Assembly: GCA_003010405.1 (NCBI GenBank) | Contig: PJLO01000010.1 | Coordinates: 1-64,000, forward strand | Reading direction: 5' to 3' | Length of the DNA stretch: 64,000 nucleotides | DNA from: Acidobacteriota bacterium | GTDB lineage: Bacteria > Acidobacteriota > Terriglobia > Terriglobales > Acidobacteriaceae | Shown: positions 44,423 through 54,200 of the stretch, piece by piece | Numbering within the stretch: the first letter of the stretch is position 1 | Layout of the letters: the number at the start of each line of letters is the position of its first letter | Made by a program: the position numbers and the translations under genes | Notes under the pieces: model-generated | What the model saw: only the letters and a program-made list of their open reading frames with translations | What the model was told of the DNA's origin: nothing | Databases searched by the model: none

Positions 44423-45466
44423 CTAATCCCGGCGCTTCAGCGTGGGACGATCATCCGGAGTCTTTCTGTCATCCGCATTTGTATCCCCCTGACTGCTCGA
44501 AGCCCTTCTCAGACTCGGTCCTTTATCTTTCCCTTGATCCAACCTGCGGCGATTTTCCAAGGCTGCCAGCCGGGCTTTCACGTCCTGAAACTCCGATGTG
44601 TCTTCTACGTACTGCGGCTTTGGCGGCAGAATTGTGGCGATCTCATGCTGGGTGTGTTCCATGCGCGCCGGCGTCGGCGGATGCGTCTCAAACGCCTTTG
44701 ACACGAATCCAGGCTTCTTCTTCTCCATCGCCTGTATCTTCTCGAAGAACTGAGGGAAAGCCTGCGGGTCGTACCCGGCAGCATACAAATACTGCACCCC
44801 CAGGTAGTCTGCCTGTGCCTCAAAATTGCGTTGGAACCTCATGAACGTCAGCGGCACGCCAAGTCCCATTGCTTCGTAAAGACCGTAGCCGAGTCCGCCC
44901 CCCACAAAGATCAGCGGAATCGAGGCTAAGCTAGCCAGGTTGCTGCGACTTTGTTGCCGCGCCGCGTGACAGGCTGCCACGTGCGCAATCTCGTGAGCCA
45001 TCACCCCGGCCAGTTCCGCCTCGCTGTCCGCTGCCAGAATCAAACCGCTCTGCACATAGAAGTACCCACCCGGCAGTGCAAACGCATTTACCGAGTCGTC
45101 GTCCAGCACCTTTACCGTAAATGGAACCTTCGCGTCCGAGTTGCGAACAATGTTCTGTGCCAACCGGTTGATGTACTCGTTGATCACAGGATCGTTGACA
45201 AGCTTCGCGCTCTGCTCGACCTGCATCGCAAAATTCTTACCCATCGACACCTGGCTCTCAAGCGAGTACCAGTTGCCCAAGCCTTTGCTGCAACCCACGT
45301 TGCGATTTCCAATCGCGCTCACATCGTCAATTTTACCGTCGTGCGGAAAGTCCAGTTCACCCTTTTGCTTCTCCGTTTTATTGGTCTTGTCAGCTTTATC
45401 CGCTGCCACCCCATAGGTGGCTAGCGACAAGCTCAGGATGAGCGACAGCGCGATTCTCAGTTTCAT
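44423..45466 (-). CDS. Periplasmic M48 metalloprotease (BepA/LoiP-like)
   Basis: This 347-aa protein has a signal peptide (1-21), then an M48 catalytic domain: zinc motif MAHEIAHVAACHAAR with His158, Glu159 and His162, and the third ligand region FEAQADYLGVQYLYAAGYDP. VNDPVINEYINRLAQNIVRNS and LPGGYFYVQSGLILAADSEAELA are typical of the BepA/LoiP group that controls outer-membrane protein quality. The C-terminal part is charged and has no TPR repeats, unlike BepA. The final 25 residues are Asp/Arg/Lys-rich. Confidence 0.93.
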   Translation of the reverse strand: MKLRIALSLILSLSLATYGVAADKADKTNKTEKQKGELDFPHDGKIDDVSAIGNRNVGCSKGLGNWYSLESQVSMGKNFAMQVEQSAKLVNDPVINEYINRLAQNIVRNSDAKVPFTVKVLDDDSVNAFALPGGYFYVQSGLILAADSEAELAGVMAHEIAHVAACHAARQQSRSNLASLASIPLIFVGGGLGYGLYEAMGLGVPLTFMRFQRNFEAQADYLGVQYLYAAGYDPQAFPQFFEKIQAMEKKKPGFVSKAFETHPPTPARMEHTQHEIATILPPKPQYVEDTSEFQDVKARLAALENRRRLDQGKDKGPSLRRASSSQGDTNADDRKTPDDRPTLKRRD

Positions 45467-45630
45467 GCTAGTTACCCAGGCGTACCTGTCCCCTAACCAT
45501 ATTAGAACTACACCCAGAGCAAGGGTTGTACAAAAACTCTTCTTTTTCGATCGCTAAATCTTTGGCTGGTGCTCTCTCCGGGGGGAAACCTGCGCCCCAC
45601 CTACTGCGAGTTCTCCACATTTGTCTCTGA

Positions 45631-45656
45631 TTGAGGGCGCATTTCTGCGTTATACT
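45631..45656 (+). promoter_or_regulatory. Possible promoter of the zapB-zapA unit
   Basis: TATACT (45651-45656) lies 55 bp before the first ATG. TTGAGG (45631-45636) is upstream but only 14 bp away, short of the usual 17. The -10 is good and the -35 uncertain. Confidence 0.3.
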
Positions 45657-45711
45657 GCCCTGAAGTTCAAGCTTTACAGTTTCGAATTTCGAAACCTTCT
45701 TCGAGGTACTC

Positions 45712-45996
45712 ATGGCTTCAATGGCTGAAGGCCAGTTCATTTCTGAAGGCTCCGCCGGCGATTTTCATTTGCTGGAGCAAAAAATTCATCGCACCATCGA
45801 ACTGCTCAAGACCGCGCGCGCCGAAAAGGCCGCGGCCGAGCAGGAAATAGCAACATTAAATAATCTCCTTGAGACGCAGACGGCCGAAACCGAGGCTTTG
45901 CGGAAGGATGTTCAGGCTTTGCAGCGGGAGCGCGCCGAAGTTCGTAGCCGGGTGGAGAAGCTTCTCGGCGACGTGGACGCAATTCTCGAAAGCTGA
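45712..45996 (+). CDS. Small coiled-coil protein, ZapB-like by position
   Basis: This 94-aa protein is almost entirely a coiled coil from residue 20 on (LLEQKIHRTIELLKTARAEK, LNNLLETQTAETEALRKDVQALQRERAEVRSRVEKLLGDVD in overlapping heptads). ZapB, which bundles with ZapA at the FtsZ ring, is a similar short coil and sits next to zapA in many phyla. The assignment is by composition and neighbourhood only. A GAGG site precedes the ATG. Confidence 0.72.
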   Translation: MASMAEGQFISEGSAGDFHLLEQKIHRTIELLKTARAEKAAAEQEIATLNNLLETQTAETEALRKDVQALQRERAEVRSRVEKLLGDVDAILES

Positions 45997-46056
45997 AGCC
46001 AAATGTGATCCGTTCAAGCCTTCTCTGGCTTGAGCGGAGCAAAAGCCGACAGCTTT
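45989..46056 (+). other. Two-level stem-loop between the coiled-coil gene and zapA
   Basis: An outer stem AAAGCTG/CAGCTTT (45989-45995, 46050-46056) encloses a fully paired 11-bp hairpin (46010-46020 with 46027-46037, one G-U pair, loop TTCTCT). It overlaps the stop codon of the upstream gene. TTATCTTT follows, so it may be an attenuator or internal terminator that lowers zapA expression. Confidence 0.5.
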
Positions 46057-46136
46057 ATCTTTAAAGAATCCGAGGACAAGGCGGGCATGAACCGGGGACC
46101 GGTCCGGGAGCCTGTAGGAAATCGAGAGGCAACCAG

Positions 46137-46448
46137 ATGGCGGAAGAGAATGAAAGCATTCGCGTTGAGATCTACGATGAATGCTACAAACTGCGTGGCT
46201 CTGATCCGGTTTACATCCAGCGTCTGGCCGAGATCGTCGATGCCAAGATGCGCGCCATAGCCCAGCACACCAGCACCGTTGACCCGCTTCGAGTGGCCGT
46301 GCTCGCCGCCCTCAACCTCGCCGACGATTATCACCAACTCAAGCGCAAGTACGAAGGGATCGGAAACGACCTGGGTCGCGCTCTGGATTCGGCTCTCGAT
46401 GAGATTCTCTCTTCAGAATGCCGCTCTCAGGAAAGACGCATCGGCTGA
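46137..46448 (+). CDS. zapA: Cell division protein ZapA
   Basis: This 103-aa protein has the ZapA fold: SIRVEIYDECYKLRGSDPVYIQRLAEIVDAKM, then DPLRVAVLAALNLADDYHQLKRKYE leading into a coiled coil. ZapA cross-links FtsZ filaments at the division site. The length is typical. It lies 140 bp after the coiled-coil gene, and the following 304 bp are gene-free and highly structured. Confidence 0.92.
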   Translation: MAEENESIRVEIYDECYKLRGSDPVYIQRLAEIVDAKMRAIAQHTSTVDPLRVAVLAALNLADDYHQLKRKYEGIGNDLGRALDSALDEILSSECRSQERRIG

Positions 46449-46521
46449 TAACCACGTTTGTGTGAATCTTCCCTCACCCACGCAACTAGATTGCCCGTTG
46501 CGGGTTTAAATCACCGAATTC

Positions 46522-46663
46522 GAAGTGATGTCTCAGGTAACGCCCCCGGGCAACGTCCTGAAACAGCTTCCAGGGCCAGGCCCCCAGCGGCCGGGCATCA
46601 CTTCCGGTTTCGCGCTACGCTGACGGCGGACAACCAAACCAGGTGTCCCGCCAGCGCAGCGCG
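46522..46663 (+). ncRNA. Candidate structured RNA downstream of zapA (6S-like by position)
   Basis: The 304 bp from 46449 to 46752 hold no gene but much secondary structure. GAAGTGATG (46522-46530) pairs with CATCACTTC (46596-46604). A long imperfect hairpin pairs 46611-46622 with 46652-46663 (11 of 12 bases), extended inward by GCG-GACA/TGTC-CGC. Between the arms of the first stem is TCAGG...CCTGA. 6S RNA (ssrS) is found just after zapA in several phyla, and the GGGCCAGGCCCC stretch is faintly like the E. coli 6S 5' side. I could not build a full 6S fold, so the identity is a guess. Confidence 0.35.
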
Positions 46664-46752
46664 TTGGTGTTGGCTTAGAGTGGTTCGCAGCAGAACAGGA
46701 ACCATGCTCTCTGCCAATCTCCCAAATTCGGTGTTCTGCAGAGGGAGTATGT

Positions 46753-47280
46753 ATGCCGCACACTAAGTTTTTCCGAGCATTTGTTTTCACCATACTCGCC
46801 ATCTCATTGATACTTCCAGCCACGGCTTTAGCCAGAGGACGTTGGGGTGGAGGCTTTTACGGCGGATACTGGGGGCCGTACTGGGGACCGTATTACCCCT
46901 ATTACTACCCCTACTACTATCCGTATTATGGCTACGGGCCTTACGGCTACGCGCCTGATTACTACCCCGGCCCACCTATGGGCGAGGTACACATCAAGAG
47001 TCCCGACGCCGACGCGCAGATATTCATCAACGGCGCGTTTGCCGGACGTGCTCATGATCTGAAGACCATCTATCTTGCTCCCGGGACTTATGATATTGAG
47101 CAGCGCAGCAGTGCTGGCGTACAAGGCCAACGCGTCTATGTTCTAACCGACCGCACGGTGAACGTTGAATTTTCCAAATATGGCGCAGCTCCGGGACAGA
47201 CGCAGACGGTGCCACAGACCAATGTTCCGCCGCCAACGGAACCGGCTCCGGAACCCAATCCTCAAGCGGGGCCAAGATGA
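46753..47280 (+). CDS. Exported PEGA-domain protein with a Tyr/Pro/Gly-rich segment
   Basis: This 175-aa protein has a signal peptide (about 1-26, ending ATALA-R). Residues 30-75 are Gly/Trp/Tyr/Pro repeats such as YWGPYWGPYYPYY. A PEGA-type domain follows (about 78-145): GEVHIKSPDADAQIFINGAF, then KTIYLAPGTYDIEQR. PEGA domains bind to or decorate the cell surface. The last 30 residues are Pro/Gln-rich. An AGGGAG site precedes the ATG. The next gene overlaps by four bases. Confidence 0.85.
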   Translation: MPHTKFFRAFVFTILAISLILPATALARGRWGGGFYGGYWGPYWGPYYPYYYPYYYPYYGYGPYGYAPDYYPGPPMGEVHIKSPDADAQIFINGAFAGRAHDLKTIYLAPGTYDIEQRSSAGVQGQRVYVLTDRTVNVEFSKYGAAPGQTQTVPQTNVPPPTEPAPEPNPQAGPR

Positions 47281-48080
47281 ACACGAATCGCATCGCCGTT
47301 ACAGCCGCGCTGTTTCTTTGCCTTCCGGCTTTTGCGCAGAACGCACAGTGGCCTCAGGGAGAGCAGCCGTCCGGTCCTCCACCCCAGGTTTCAGAACAGC
47401 CGCCACAGTACCCGCGAGGTGCTGCGGAGCCACAAGCCCCAGCTCCCGTTCCGCAGCAATTCCCTCAGCCGCGCGATTACCGGCGGCCCCCTGCTGTCGT
47501 AATCGTCCCCCGGGCTGAGGCCGCCGCCTACCCAGTTTATTGCCAAGGGCGAGGGTTTTCTGTCGGTGCCAGGCTGCTGTCAGCTAAAGAGGTCGGGAGG
47601 AAATTTGCCACACCGCTCGGCAAAAAGTATCTTGTCGTCGAGGTTGGAGTTTTTCCCGCCGCAGCGCAAACCGTTCTGCTGCGCCCAAGCGATTTCACTC
47701 TGCGTGCCGATGGTGACAATCAGGCGTTCTTCCCTGCCGCACCCGACGACATTGCCAGTGCACTCTCTCCTGGCTCAGGACCACACAGGACTGGAGCTCA
47801 TCCCGGCGTCGGAGTCGGGTATGGCCCGTGGGGTCCTACAGTTGGAGTCGGCGTCGGAGTAGGCCCCGGTCCTAATAGCTATCCTCGCGGCGCGGCAGAG
47901 GAAGACCGTGAGGTCATGGAGGACGAACTCCGCGATAAATCGCTCCCCAGCGGAAGCGTAACTCGCCCCGTTGCCGGATACCTCTACTTCCCGCTGAAAG
48001 GGAAGGCGAAACACTACAGTCTTGAACTCACCCTGAATGGTCAAGCCATGTCTCTTCCACTTCCGGTTCCAACAAACTAA
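47277..48080 (+). CDS. Exported protein of unknown function, Pro/Gln- and Gly-rich
   Basis: This 267-aa protein has a signal peptide (MNTNRIAVTAALFLCLPAFA-Q), then a Pro/Gln-rich linker (about 22-70). Residues 85-170 form a beta-rich domain (KKYLVVEVGVFPAAAQTVLL, RPSDFTLRADGDNQAFFPA) reminiscent of DUF4352-like domains. A Gly/Val/Pro-rich repeat (VGVGVGVGPGP) is followed by a final strand pair. Its start overlaps the PEGA gene stop (ATGA), so they likely form one unit at the envelope. Confidence 0.75.
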   Translation: MNTNRIAVTAALFLCLPAFAQNAQWPQGEQPSGPPPQVSEQPPQYPRGAAEPQAPAPVPQQFPQPRDYRRPPAVVIVPRAEAAAYPVYCQGRGFSVGARLLSAKEVGRKFATPLGKKYLVVEVGVFPAAAQTVLLRPSDFTLRADGDNQAFFPAAPDDIASALSPGSGPHRTGAHPGVGVGYGPWGPTVGVGVGVGPGPNSYPRGAAEEDREVMEDELRDKSLPSGSVTRPVAGYLYFPLKGKAKHYSLELTLNGQAMSLPLPVPTN

Positions 48081-48082
48081 TC

Positions 48083-48127
48083 AAAGGGAAGTAAAGCGGA
48101 CCATCGCGGATCGCTTTACTTCCCTTT
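48083..48127 (+). terminator. Strong terminator after the PEGA operon
   Basis: A perfect 16-bp stem (48083-48098 with 48112-48127) with a 13-base loop lies just past the stop. It separates this unit from the convergent exported protein gene and should work in both directions. Confidence 0.8.
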
Positions 48128-48161
48128 CCGTTCTGCAAAATGCTAAACCTGCTCGCGCGAG

Positions 48162-48842
48162 CTAATCTTCATCCGACCCCGGCGCCGCGTCCCAGGCATG
48201 CCCAAAGATCGAAAAAGTCAGTTTCCCTCCATGTTTCGGCAAGAAAGTCACCCGTGTCGGCTTCTTCGCCCACTCGGGCGCACTGCAGTCCGAATCCGGC
48301 ATTTCACCCTGGCTGGCCTGTCCAATTTCTTTTTTGAGTACCGGTTTTTTCCGTCCCAGCTGCATCACAACTGCACTCAATCTCTCGCCGTTGTCACTTA
48401 CTCCGCAGTAAGCCATGTAGTCCCGAAACCAACTGGCGTGCGAGTAGAACGGGTCGAACTCATAAAGCGGTACCGGCGACACCCTCGCCGTCAGGCGATC
48501 CACCATCAGCCAACCACCGCGCTCCCAAATCCAGTTTGTCACCTTCGCGCCATCTTCTTCAGGAAGACTATTGTTCAGCTTGTACGCGCGCCGCACGACA
48601 AACAGGCGATCGGTCACCTCATGAATTTCTCCGGTGACAAATTCCTTCAGCTTTGAATCCGCATAAAGAGCCCGCACCTTCATTGGCGTGGTGTGTTCTT
48701 CATCTGGACCGAGATAAAGTTTGACCACGATGGGCTTTCCGAAACTGATTACATGCACCTTCGGCTTACCGGCCGCCATCGCGGCCAGCGGTGTAACTAC
48801 GAGGAGGAGCAACAGAGTTGAGCGCAATTTTTTGATTAGCAT
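48162..48842 (-). CDS. Exported protein of unknown function
   Basis: This 226-aa protein has a signal peptide (about 1-23, ending AAMA-A). The mature part is soluble with mixed alpha/beta character (HVISFGKPIVVKLYLGPDEE, EIHEVTDRLFVVRRAYKLN, WERGGWLMVDRLTARVSPVP), two cysteines and an acidic end (PGSDED). I recognise no family. It is convergent with the PEGA unit. Confidence 0.72.
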   Translation of the reverse strand: MLIKKLRSTLLLLLVVTPLAAMAAGKPKVHVISFGKPIVVKLYLGPDEEHTTPMKVRALYADSKLKEFVTGEIHEVTDRLFVVRRAYKLNNSLPEEDGAKVTNWIWERGGWLMVDRLTARVSPVPLYEFDPFYSHASWFRDYMAYCGVSDNGERLSAVVMQLGRKKPVLKKEIGQASQGEMPDSDCSAPEWAKKPTRVTFLPKHGGKLTFSIFGHAWDAAPGSDED

Positions 48843-48938
48843 GGCAATTGCAGCCTAGCGCTGCTTTGCTTATTCCGCAATTCTCTTTGGTTACTTTTGG
48901 CAACCAAGCTCCACTAAATCAGCATCATAGACATGTAC

Positions 48939-49919
48939 ATGGCCGAGCCTGCTCACACCCGTAGCCAGCGGATTCTCGTCGTCGACGATCGTCTGGACAA
49001 CACGCTGATCATGCGTGAACTCCTGACCCGCAGAGGCTACGAAGTCATGACAGCCGACAACGCGGCGAATGCGGAAGAGATCATGCGCGCCGAACAGCCC
49101 GATCTGGTGTTGCTCGACGTAGTCATGCCCGGAAAAAGCGGATACGAGCTTTGCCGTGAGTGGAAGGATGCACCCGAAACCCGTCTGATTCCCGTTGTCA
49201 TGATCACCGGGCTAACCGACCTGGAGGACAAAATTCGCGGAATTGAGGCCGGGGCGGATGATTTTCTCAACAAGCCAATATTCCCCGTCGAGTTATTCGC
49301 ACGGGTCACCTCGCTGTTGCGCGTGAAGGAATACACCGACGAATTGGAAAACGTTGACACAGTACTCCGGACTCTGGCCCTTAGCGTTGAATCCCGCGAT
49401 CCCTACACTGAAGGTCATTGCGAACGTCTGGCTGAGTACGCCAGCTCGCTCGGTCGCTTCATAGGCCTTGGTCAGGAAGAACAACTCGCGCTTCGTCGCG
49501 GAGGTTTTTTGCACGACCTTGGAAAAATCGCCATTCCCGACGAGATTCTGAAAAAGCACGGAATGCTTTCCCCCGAAGAGTGGACCTTGATGCAGCAGCA
49601 TCCGGTCATCGGGGAAAACATTTGCAAGCCACTGCACTCGCTGCGCATGGTACTGCCCATCATCCGCCATCATCACGAGCACTGGGACGGCAGCGGCTAT
49701 CCGGATCATCTGGTTGGTAGAGAGATTCCGCTGCTCGCCCGCATAATCCAGATTGTTGACGTGTATGATGCGCTGCGCACGGAGCGCCCTTATAAGCCCG
49801 CACAATCGCACGAGACAGCAGTTGAGACGATGAAGGCTGAATCCAAGAGCGGATTGTGGGACGAAGTAATCGTTCGCGAGTTCCTCGCCATGTTGGCCCT
49901 CCGCAAAGACGCAGCATAG
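48939..49919 (+). CDS. Response regulator with HD-GYP domain
   Basis: This 326-aa protein (start taken at ATG 48939, MAEPAHTRSQ) has a receiver at 10-130 with the acceptor Asp60 in LVLLDVVMPGKSG and Lys112. An HD-GYP domain follows at about 145-320: His192-Asp193 in LHDLGKIAIPDEIL, HHHEHWDGSGYP at 244-255, with the HHExxDGxGYP core kept. It should break down cyclic di-GMP (or a similar dinucleotide) when phosphorylated. The kinase is not nearby. Confidence 0.94.
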   Translation: MAEPAHTRSQRILVVDDRLDNTLIMRELLTRRGYEVMTADNAANAEEIMRAEQPDLVLLDVVMPGKSGYELCREWKDAPETRLIPVVMITGLTDLEDKIRGIEAGADDFLNKPIFPVELFARVTSLLRVKEYTDELENVDTVLRTLALSVESRDPYTEGHCERLAEYASSLGRFIGLGQEEQLALRRGGFLHDLGKIAIPDEILKKHGMLSPEEWTLMQQHPVIGENICKPLHSLRMVLPIIRHHHEHWDGSGYPDHLVGREIPLLARIIQIVDVYDALRTERPYKPAQSHETAVETMKAESKSGLWDEVIVREFLAMLALRKDAA

Positions 49920-49984
49920 AAGCAGACGTTTTTTCTAGGACGGGGCTAACAACTACATTACAATTTGAATGCGTCGAACCTCTC

Positions 49985-50776
49985 ATGTCATTGCGCTATT
50001 CCATTATTCTGCCTGCCTTCAACGAGAGCGAGCGTATCGGTCCGAGCCTTGAAAAGGCACTGGCATTCGTGCGTGAACAGCGCTGGGACGTTGAAATTAT
50101 TGTCGTCAACGACGGTTCGCGGGACGACACCGCCGACGTTGTAAGGCGCTTTATGCTCGAAGCGCCGGAAATCCGGCTCTTGGAAAATCCGGGAAATCGC
50201 GGCAAAGGTTACAGCGTTCGCAACGGTATGTTGAATGCACTCGGCGACATACTGCTATTCAGCGACAGTGATTTTTCTTCACCCATTCCTGAATCCATCA
50301 AGCTGATCAATGCTATCGAGCAGGGCGCAGACGTTGCTTTCGGATCGCGCTGGCTACTTGCAGAGATGCAAACTCAACGCCAGTCCCTGTTACGCCAATT
50401 CGTAGGGCGCGCCTACAATCTGTTACTACGCCTTACTCTTGGACTGCCTTATAAAGACACACAGTGCGGATTCAAGGCTTTCAGTCGTCGGGCTGCTGAG
50501 ATCATATTTACTCGCCAGCAGATTGAAGGCTGGGGCTTCGATCCAGAACTGCTCTTCATTGCCCGCAAATTTGGGTTGAAATTGACTGAAGTTCCGGTGG
50601 AGTGGGCAAACGATGACCGGTCCAAAATTAATCCGTTAATTGATGGCATCAAGATGTTTTGCGAGTTGTTGACCATTCGAATGTCGAGCATTGCGGGCCA
50701 GTATGACCGTCCCACGTTTCACTTCCCGGCATCCACGCACGAACCCGACTTGTTTGACGGAAAGCACCCGGCTTAA
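49985..50776 (+). CDS. Family 2 glycosyltransferase (polyprenyl-phosphate sugar transferase type)
   Basis: This 263-aa protein starts at ATG 49985 (MSLRYSIILPAFNESERIG). The GT-A motifs are VEIIVVNDGSRDDTADVV, LLFSDSDFSSPI (DxD-like) and DTQCGFKAFSRRAAEIIF, as in dolichol/undecaprenyl-phosphate mannosyl- or glucosyltransferases. No C-terminal TM helices are seen, so it resembles the soluble DPM1 type. It probably loads a sugar onto a lipid carrier at the inner membrane. It lies 65 bp after the HD-GYP gene. Confidence 0.92.
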   Translation: MSLRYSIILPAFNESERIGPSLEKALAFVREQRWDVEIIVVNDGSRDDTADVVRRFMLEAPEIRLLENPGNRGKGYSVRNGMLNALGDILLFSDSDFSSPIPESIKLINAIEQGADVAFGSRWLLAEMQTQRQSLLRQFVGRAYNLLLRLTLGLPYKDTQCGFKAFSRRAAEIIFTRQQIEGWGFDPELLFIARKFGLKLTEVPVEWANDDRSKINPLIDGIKMFCELLTIRMSSIAGQYDRPTFHFPASTHEPDLFDGKHPA

Positions 50777-50811
50777 GGTAACTGACCTACGTCAAAAGCA
50801 AGGTCTGCCCG

Positions 50812-51138
50812 TCAGGATGCAGTAGCTTGGCATGCTTTGGACGCCATTTCCCTGATAGTTCGAACAGCAATTGTCTCGGAAGGCCGTCGGGAGGGCTCTA
50901 GCAAGACTAAGCGTACTTCGCCCAGCTCGCTCAGTTCGACGGTCATAGCTCTTGCACATTCATCGCAGATCCAGAAATGTTCAATTGGATAAGTCTCGCT
51001 GTGCATCGGAATGATGTTTTTCTTGCCAGCCCTAGCACATTTCTTTTCCACTTCGGTGAAGTTAAACCGGAAGAGACGTCCTTGTCCCCAGTATCGGAAA
51101 ACCGCGGAGCACTTTGCGTTCAGACACTTTGAGAGCAT
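50812..51138 (-). CDS. Small Cys-rich protein, possible zinc ribbon
   Basis: This 108-aa protein is taken from ATG 51138 (MLSKCLNAKCSAVFRYWGQG); an ATG four codons upstream is also possible. It has Cys at 5, 10, 34, 58 and 61, the last two as FWICDECARAM, so a zinc-binding fold is likely. There is no signal peptide. The N-terminal motif is like short acidobacterial zinc-ribbon proteins seen beside unrelated genes. The function is unknown. Confidence 0.6.
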   Translation of the reverse strand: MLSKCLNAKCSAVFRYWGQGRLFRFNFTEVEKKCARAGKKNIIPMHSETYPIEHFWICDECARAMTVELSELGEVRLVLLEPSRRPSETIAVRTIREMASKACQATAS

Positions 51139-51255
51139 TCCTAACCTCATTCCGCCGCAACGGCTCCGGCAAAAATACTTATCCTGCTACATACGATGCC
51201 CCCATTGTTTTTGAAGATGTCCGAAAAAACAGAAATCTCGGAGTTAAGGTCGGAA

Positions 51256-54200
51256 TTAATGAAAGTCGTGCGAACGCATTTCAGCCCGGCTGATCTGAAG
51301 CGACCGGATTTCGCGGGCCTTCACCGAGATCACATTTTCTTGATTTTGCAGGTTGCCCTCAATCAATAGGAAATTTTCGTACACCACCACCTGCTTGAAC
51401 TGCTCATACACGGCGGGCGTGATGATTGCGTTGGCAATGCCCGTTTCATCTTCGATGCTGAGAAAGACGAAGCCTTTTGCCGTGCCGGGGCGCTGACGGG
51501 CGATAACGCATCCGGCAACGCGCACGTCCTGTCCCTGAGGAATCGACGCAAGATCACGGGCCGCGAGTATCCCCATGCCCTTTAACTGCGCTCGATGGAA
51601 AGCCATTGGATGTCTGCCCACGGTGACTCCGGTGCCGGAGAAATCGGCAACGAGCCGTTCTTCCGTTGTCATCTGCCGTAGCGGCGAGGACTCCGATTCC
51701 TGCTCGGAAAGTTTTTCTAACAGCGGTCCTGCGGGGCACCCCGCGTACTCCACCTGCCAGAGTGCGTCACGACGATGCGCGACCTCTCCGAGCGAGTTGA
51801 GCGCACCGATTTTGGCCAGCAGCGCGAGATCGCTCTTACGCAGTTCAGGGACGCGCAACGCCAGATCCTGAATGGAAGCAAACGCGTGCTGCTCTCTTGC
51901 AACGACCAGAGATTCCGCCATATCCCGCCGCAGTCCGCGCGCATAGCAGAGGCCGAGTCGCAGAGCGAAACGATGAGCATTGCCGGGCTCGGGTTCCAGC
52001 GTGCATGGCCAGGCAGAGGACTGTACGTCGAGCGGCTTCACGCGTAATCCGTGGCGCTGCGCATCCTTCACAATTGTGGAAGGCGCGTAAAACCCCATAG
52101 GCTGATTGTTCAGCAGTGCAGCGGTGAAAGCCGCGAGATAGTTGCACTTGATGTACGCGCTTGCGTAAGCGATAAGGGCGAAGCTGGCTGCGTGCGATTC
52201 AGGAAAACCGTAGAGCGCAAACGAGGAGATCGATTGAATGATCTGCTCCTGCACGTCTGGACGAATGCCGTTGGCGGTCATACCGCGGCGCAGTTTTTCA
52301 TCCAGATCCTTCATGCGCGCCATTGAGCGCCGCATGCCCACGGCTCGACGCAATTCCTCGGCCTCGCCGCCGCTGAAATTGGCAACGATCATCGCCATTC
52401 GTATCAGTTGTTCTTGAAAGAGCGGAATGCCCAGCGTGCGCTTCAGCACCGGCTCCAGAAGCGGATGGTAGTACGTCACCTCTTCCCTGCCGCGCCGCCG
52501 CCTCATGTATGGGTTCATCATGTTGCCCACGATGGGACCAGGGCGGATGATTGCCACCTGCACAACCAGATCGTAAAAACATGTTGGATAGTTGCGTGGC
52601 AGTGCGGCCATCTGCGCGCGGCTTTCCACCTGAAACATGCCGACGGTATCGGCCCGCTGCAGGGCGCGATAAGTTTGGGGATCATTTTGCGGAAGCTGCG
52701 CAAGATCGAGCGGTTCGCCGTAATGCTCGGGCACAAGCGTCAGGCAATCCTTGAGCACGGCCATCATTCCCAACCCGAGCAGGTCCACCTTGATGATCTT
52801 CATGTCGGCGCAATCTTCCTTATCCCACTGAATCACCGTGCGGCCTGGCATGGATGCAGGCTCGATTGGCACCACGGCATTAAGCTGGCCTCCGCAGATC
52901 ACCATGCCTCCCGAGTGCTGTCCGAGATGGCGCGGCAGGTCCTGCATGCGCTGGCAAAGTTCCACGTACTTGGCAATGCGGCGATGGCGAATGTCGAACC
53001 CGGCATCTTGAAAATTGCGTCCTAACGAATCGTCTTTGTCTCTCCACTCCCAGGCGCTGACGAGTTTAGTCAGGCGGTTCAGCGTCTCTGCATCGAAACC
53101 GAGAGCCTTCCCGGCTTCACGTGCGGCGGAGCGTCCACGATAGGTGATGACGTTGGCGGTCATCGCCGCGCCAAGCTCGCCGTAGCGCTGGTAAACATAT
53201 TGAATGGCGCGCTCGCGCTGCTCGCCGCTGGGAAGGTCAAGATCAATGTCCGGCCATTCCCCGCGCTCTTCGGAGAGGAAGCGCTCGAAAAGCAGGTCCA
53301 TGCCGACAGGGTCAATGGCCGTGATGCCGAGCGCGTAGCACACCACGCTGTTGGCCGCTGAGCCACGCCCCTGCACCAGAATGCCTTCGCGATTGCAGAA
53401 CTGCACGATGTCCCACACGATGAGGAAGTAACCGGCAAGGCCAAGTTTGCCGATGAGCGCAAGCTCGCGCTGCGCCTGCTTCTGCGCACGGGCGAAGAGT
53501 TTGTCATCATGCTTCGGCAGATAGCGGTTGCGAATTCCTTCCCCAGTACGCTTTTCCAGAAACGACTGCATAGTTTCGCCCTCCGGCACGGGATAATCCG
53601 GAAAGCGATAGCCGAGATCGCTCATCTGGTAGGTGAGTCGTGCGGAAAGCTCGCGGGTGTTGGCGATAGCCTCCGGGAGATCGCGAAACAACTCCTCCAT
53701 TTCGCGCGGTGAGCGCAGGTAGCGCTCGGCGTTGGGTGCGAGCAGGCGGCCAGCGGTTTCCAGCGTGCAGTGGTGACGAACAGTGGTGAGTACGTCGAGT
53801 ACTTCGCGCTCGGAGGCATTGGCGTAGTTCACACCGTTTGTCGCAAGCAGAGGAAGCTGCAACGCACGCGCAATGCGTACCGCCGCCTGGTTGCAAGACT
53901 CCTGCTCGCGATCGAAGTGGCGCTGCAACTCGACGTACACGTTGCGCGGACCAAAGATTCGCACCAGCCGCTCTATCTCACGCAAAGCCTCGCCATATCC
54001 ACCACGAGCCAGTGCCGCAGCCAAAGGCCCTTCGTCACCGCCGGTCAGGCATACGAGGCCCTCGGAACAATCCGCAAAATCAGCCAGTAACGCCGCGCCC
54101 TCTGCCTTGTGTGCCTCACGCAATTTGTAGCGCGTAATCAGACGACACAGGTTCTGATAGCCGGTCTGCGTTTCAGCCAGCAGGGCCCAGCGCACGGGCT

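Noticed and set aside
46495..46525. tRNA-like T arm (GGTTTAAATC) after zapA
   Set aside because: The flanking bases do not form a five-bp T stem, and no anticodon or acceptor stem is found nearby.
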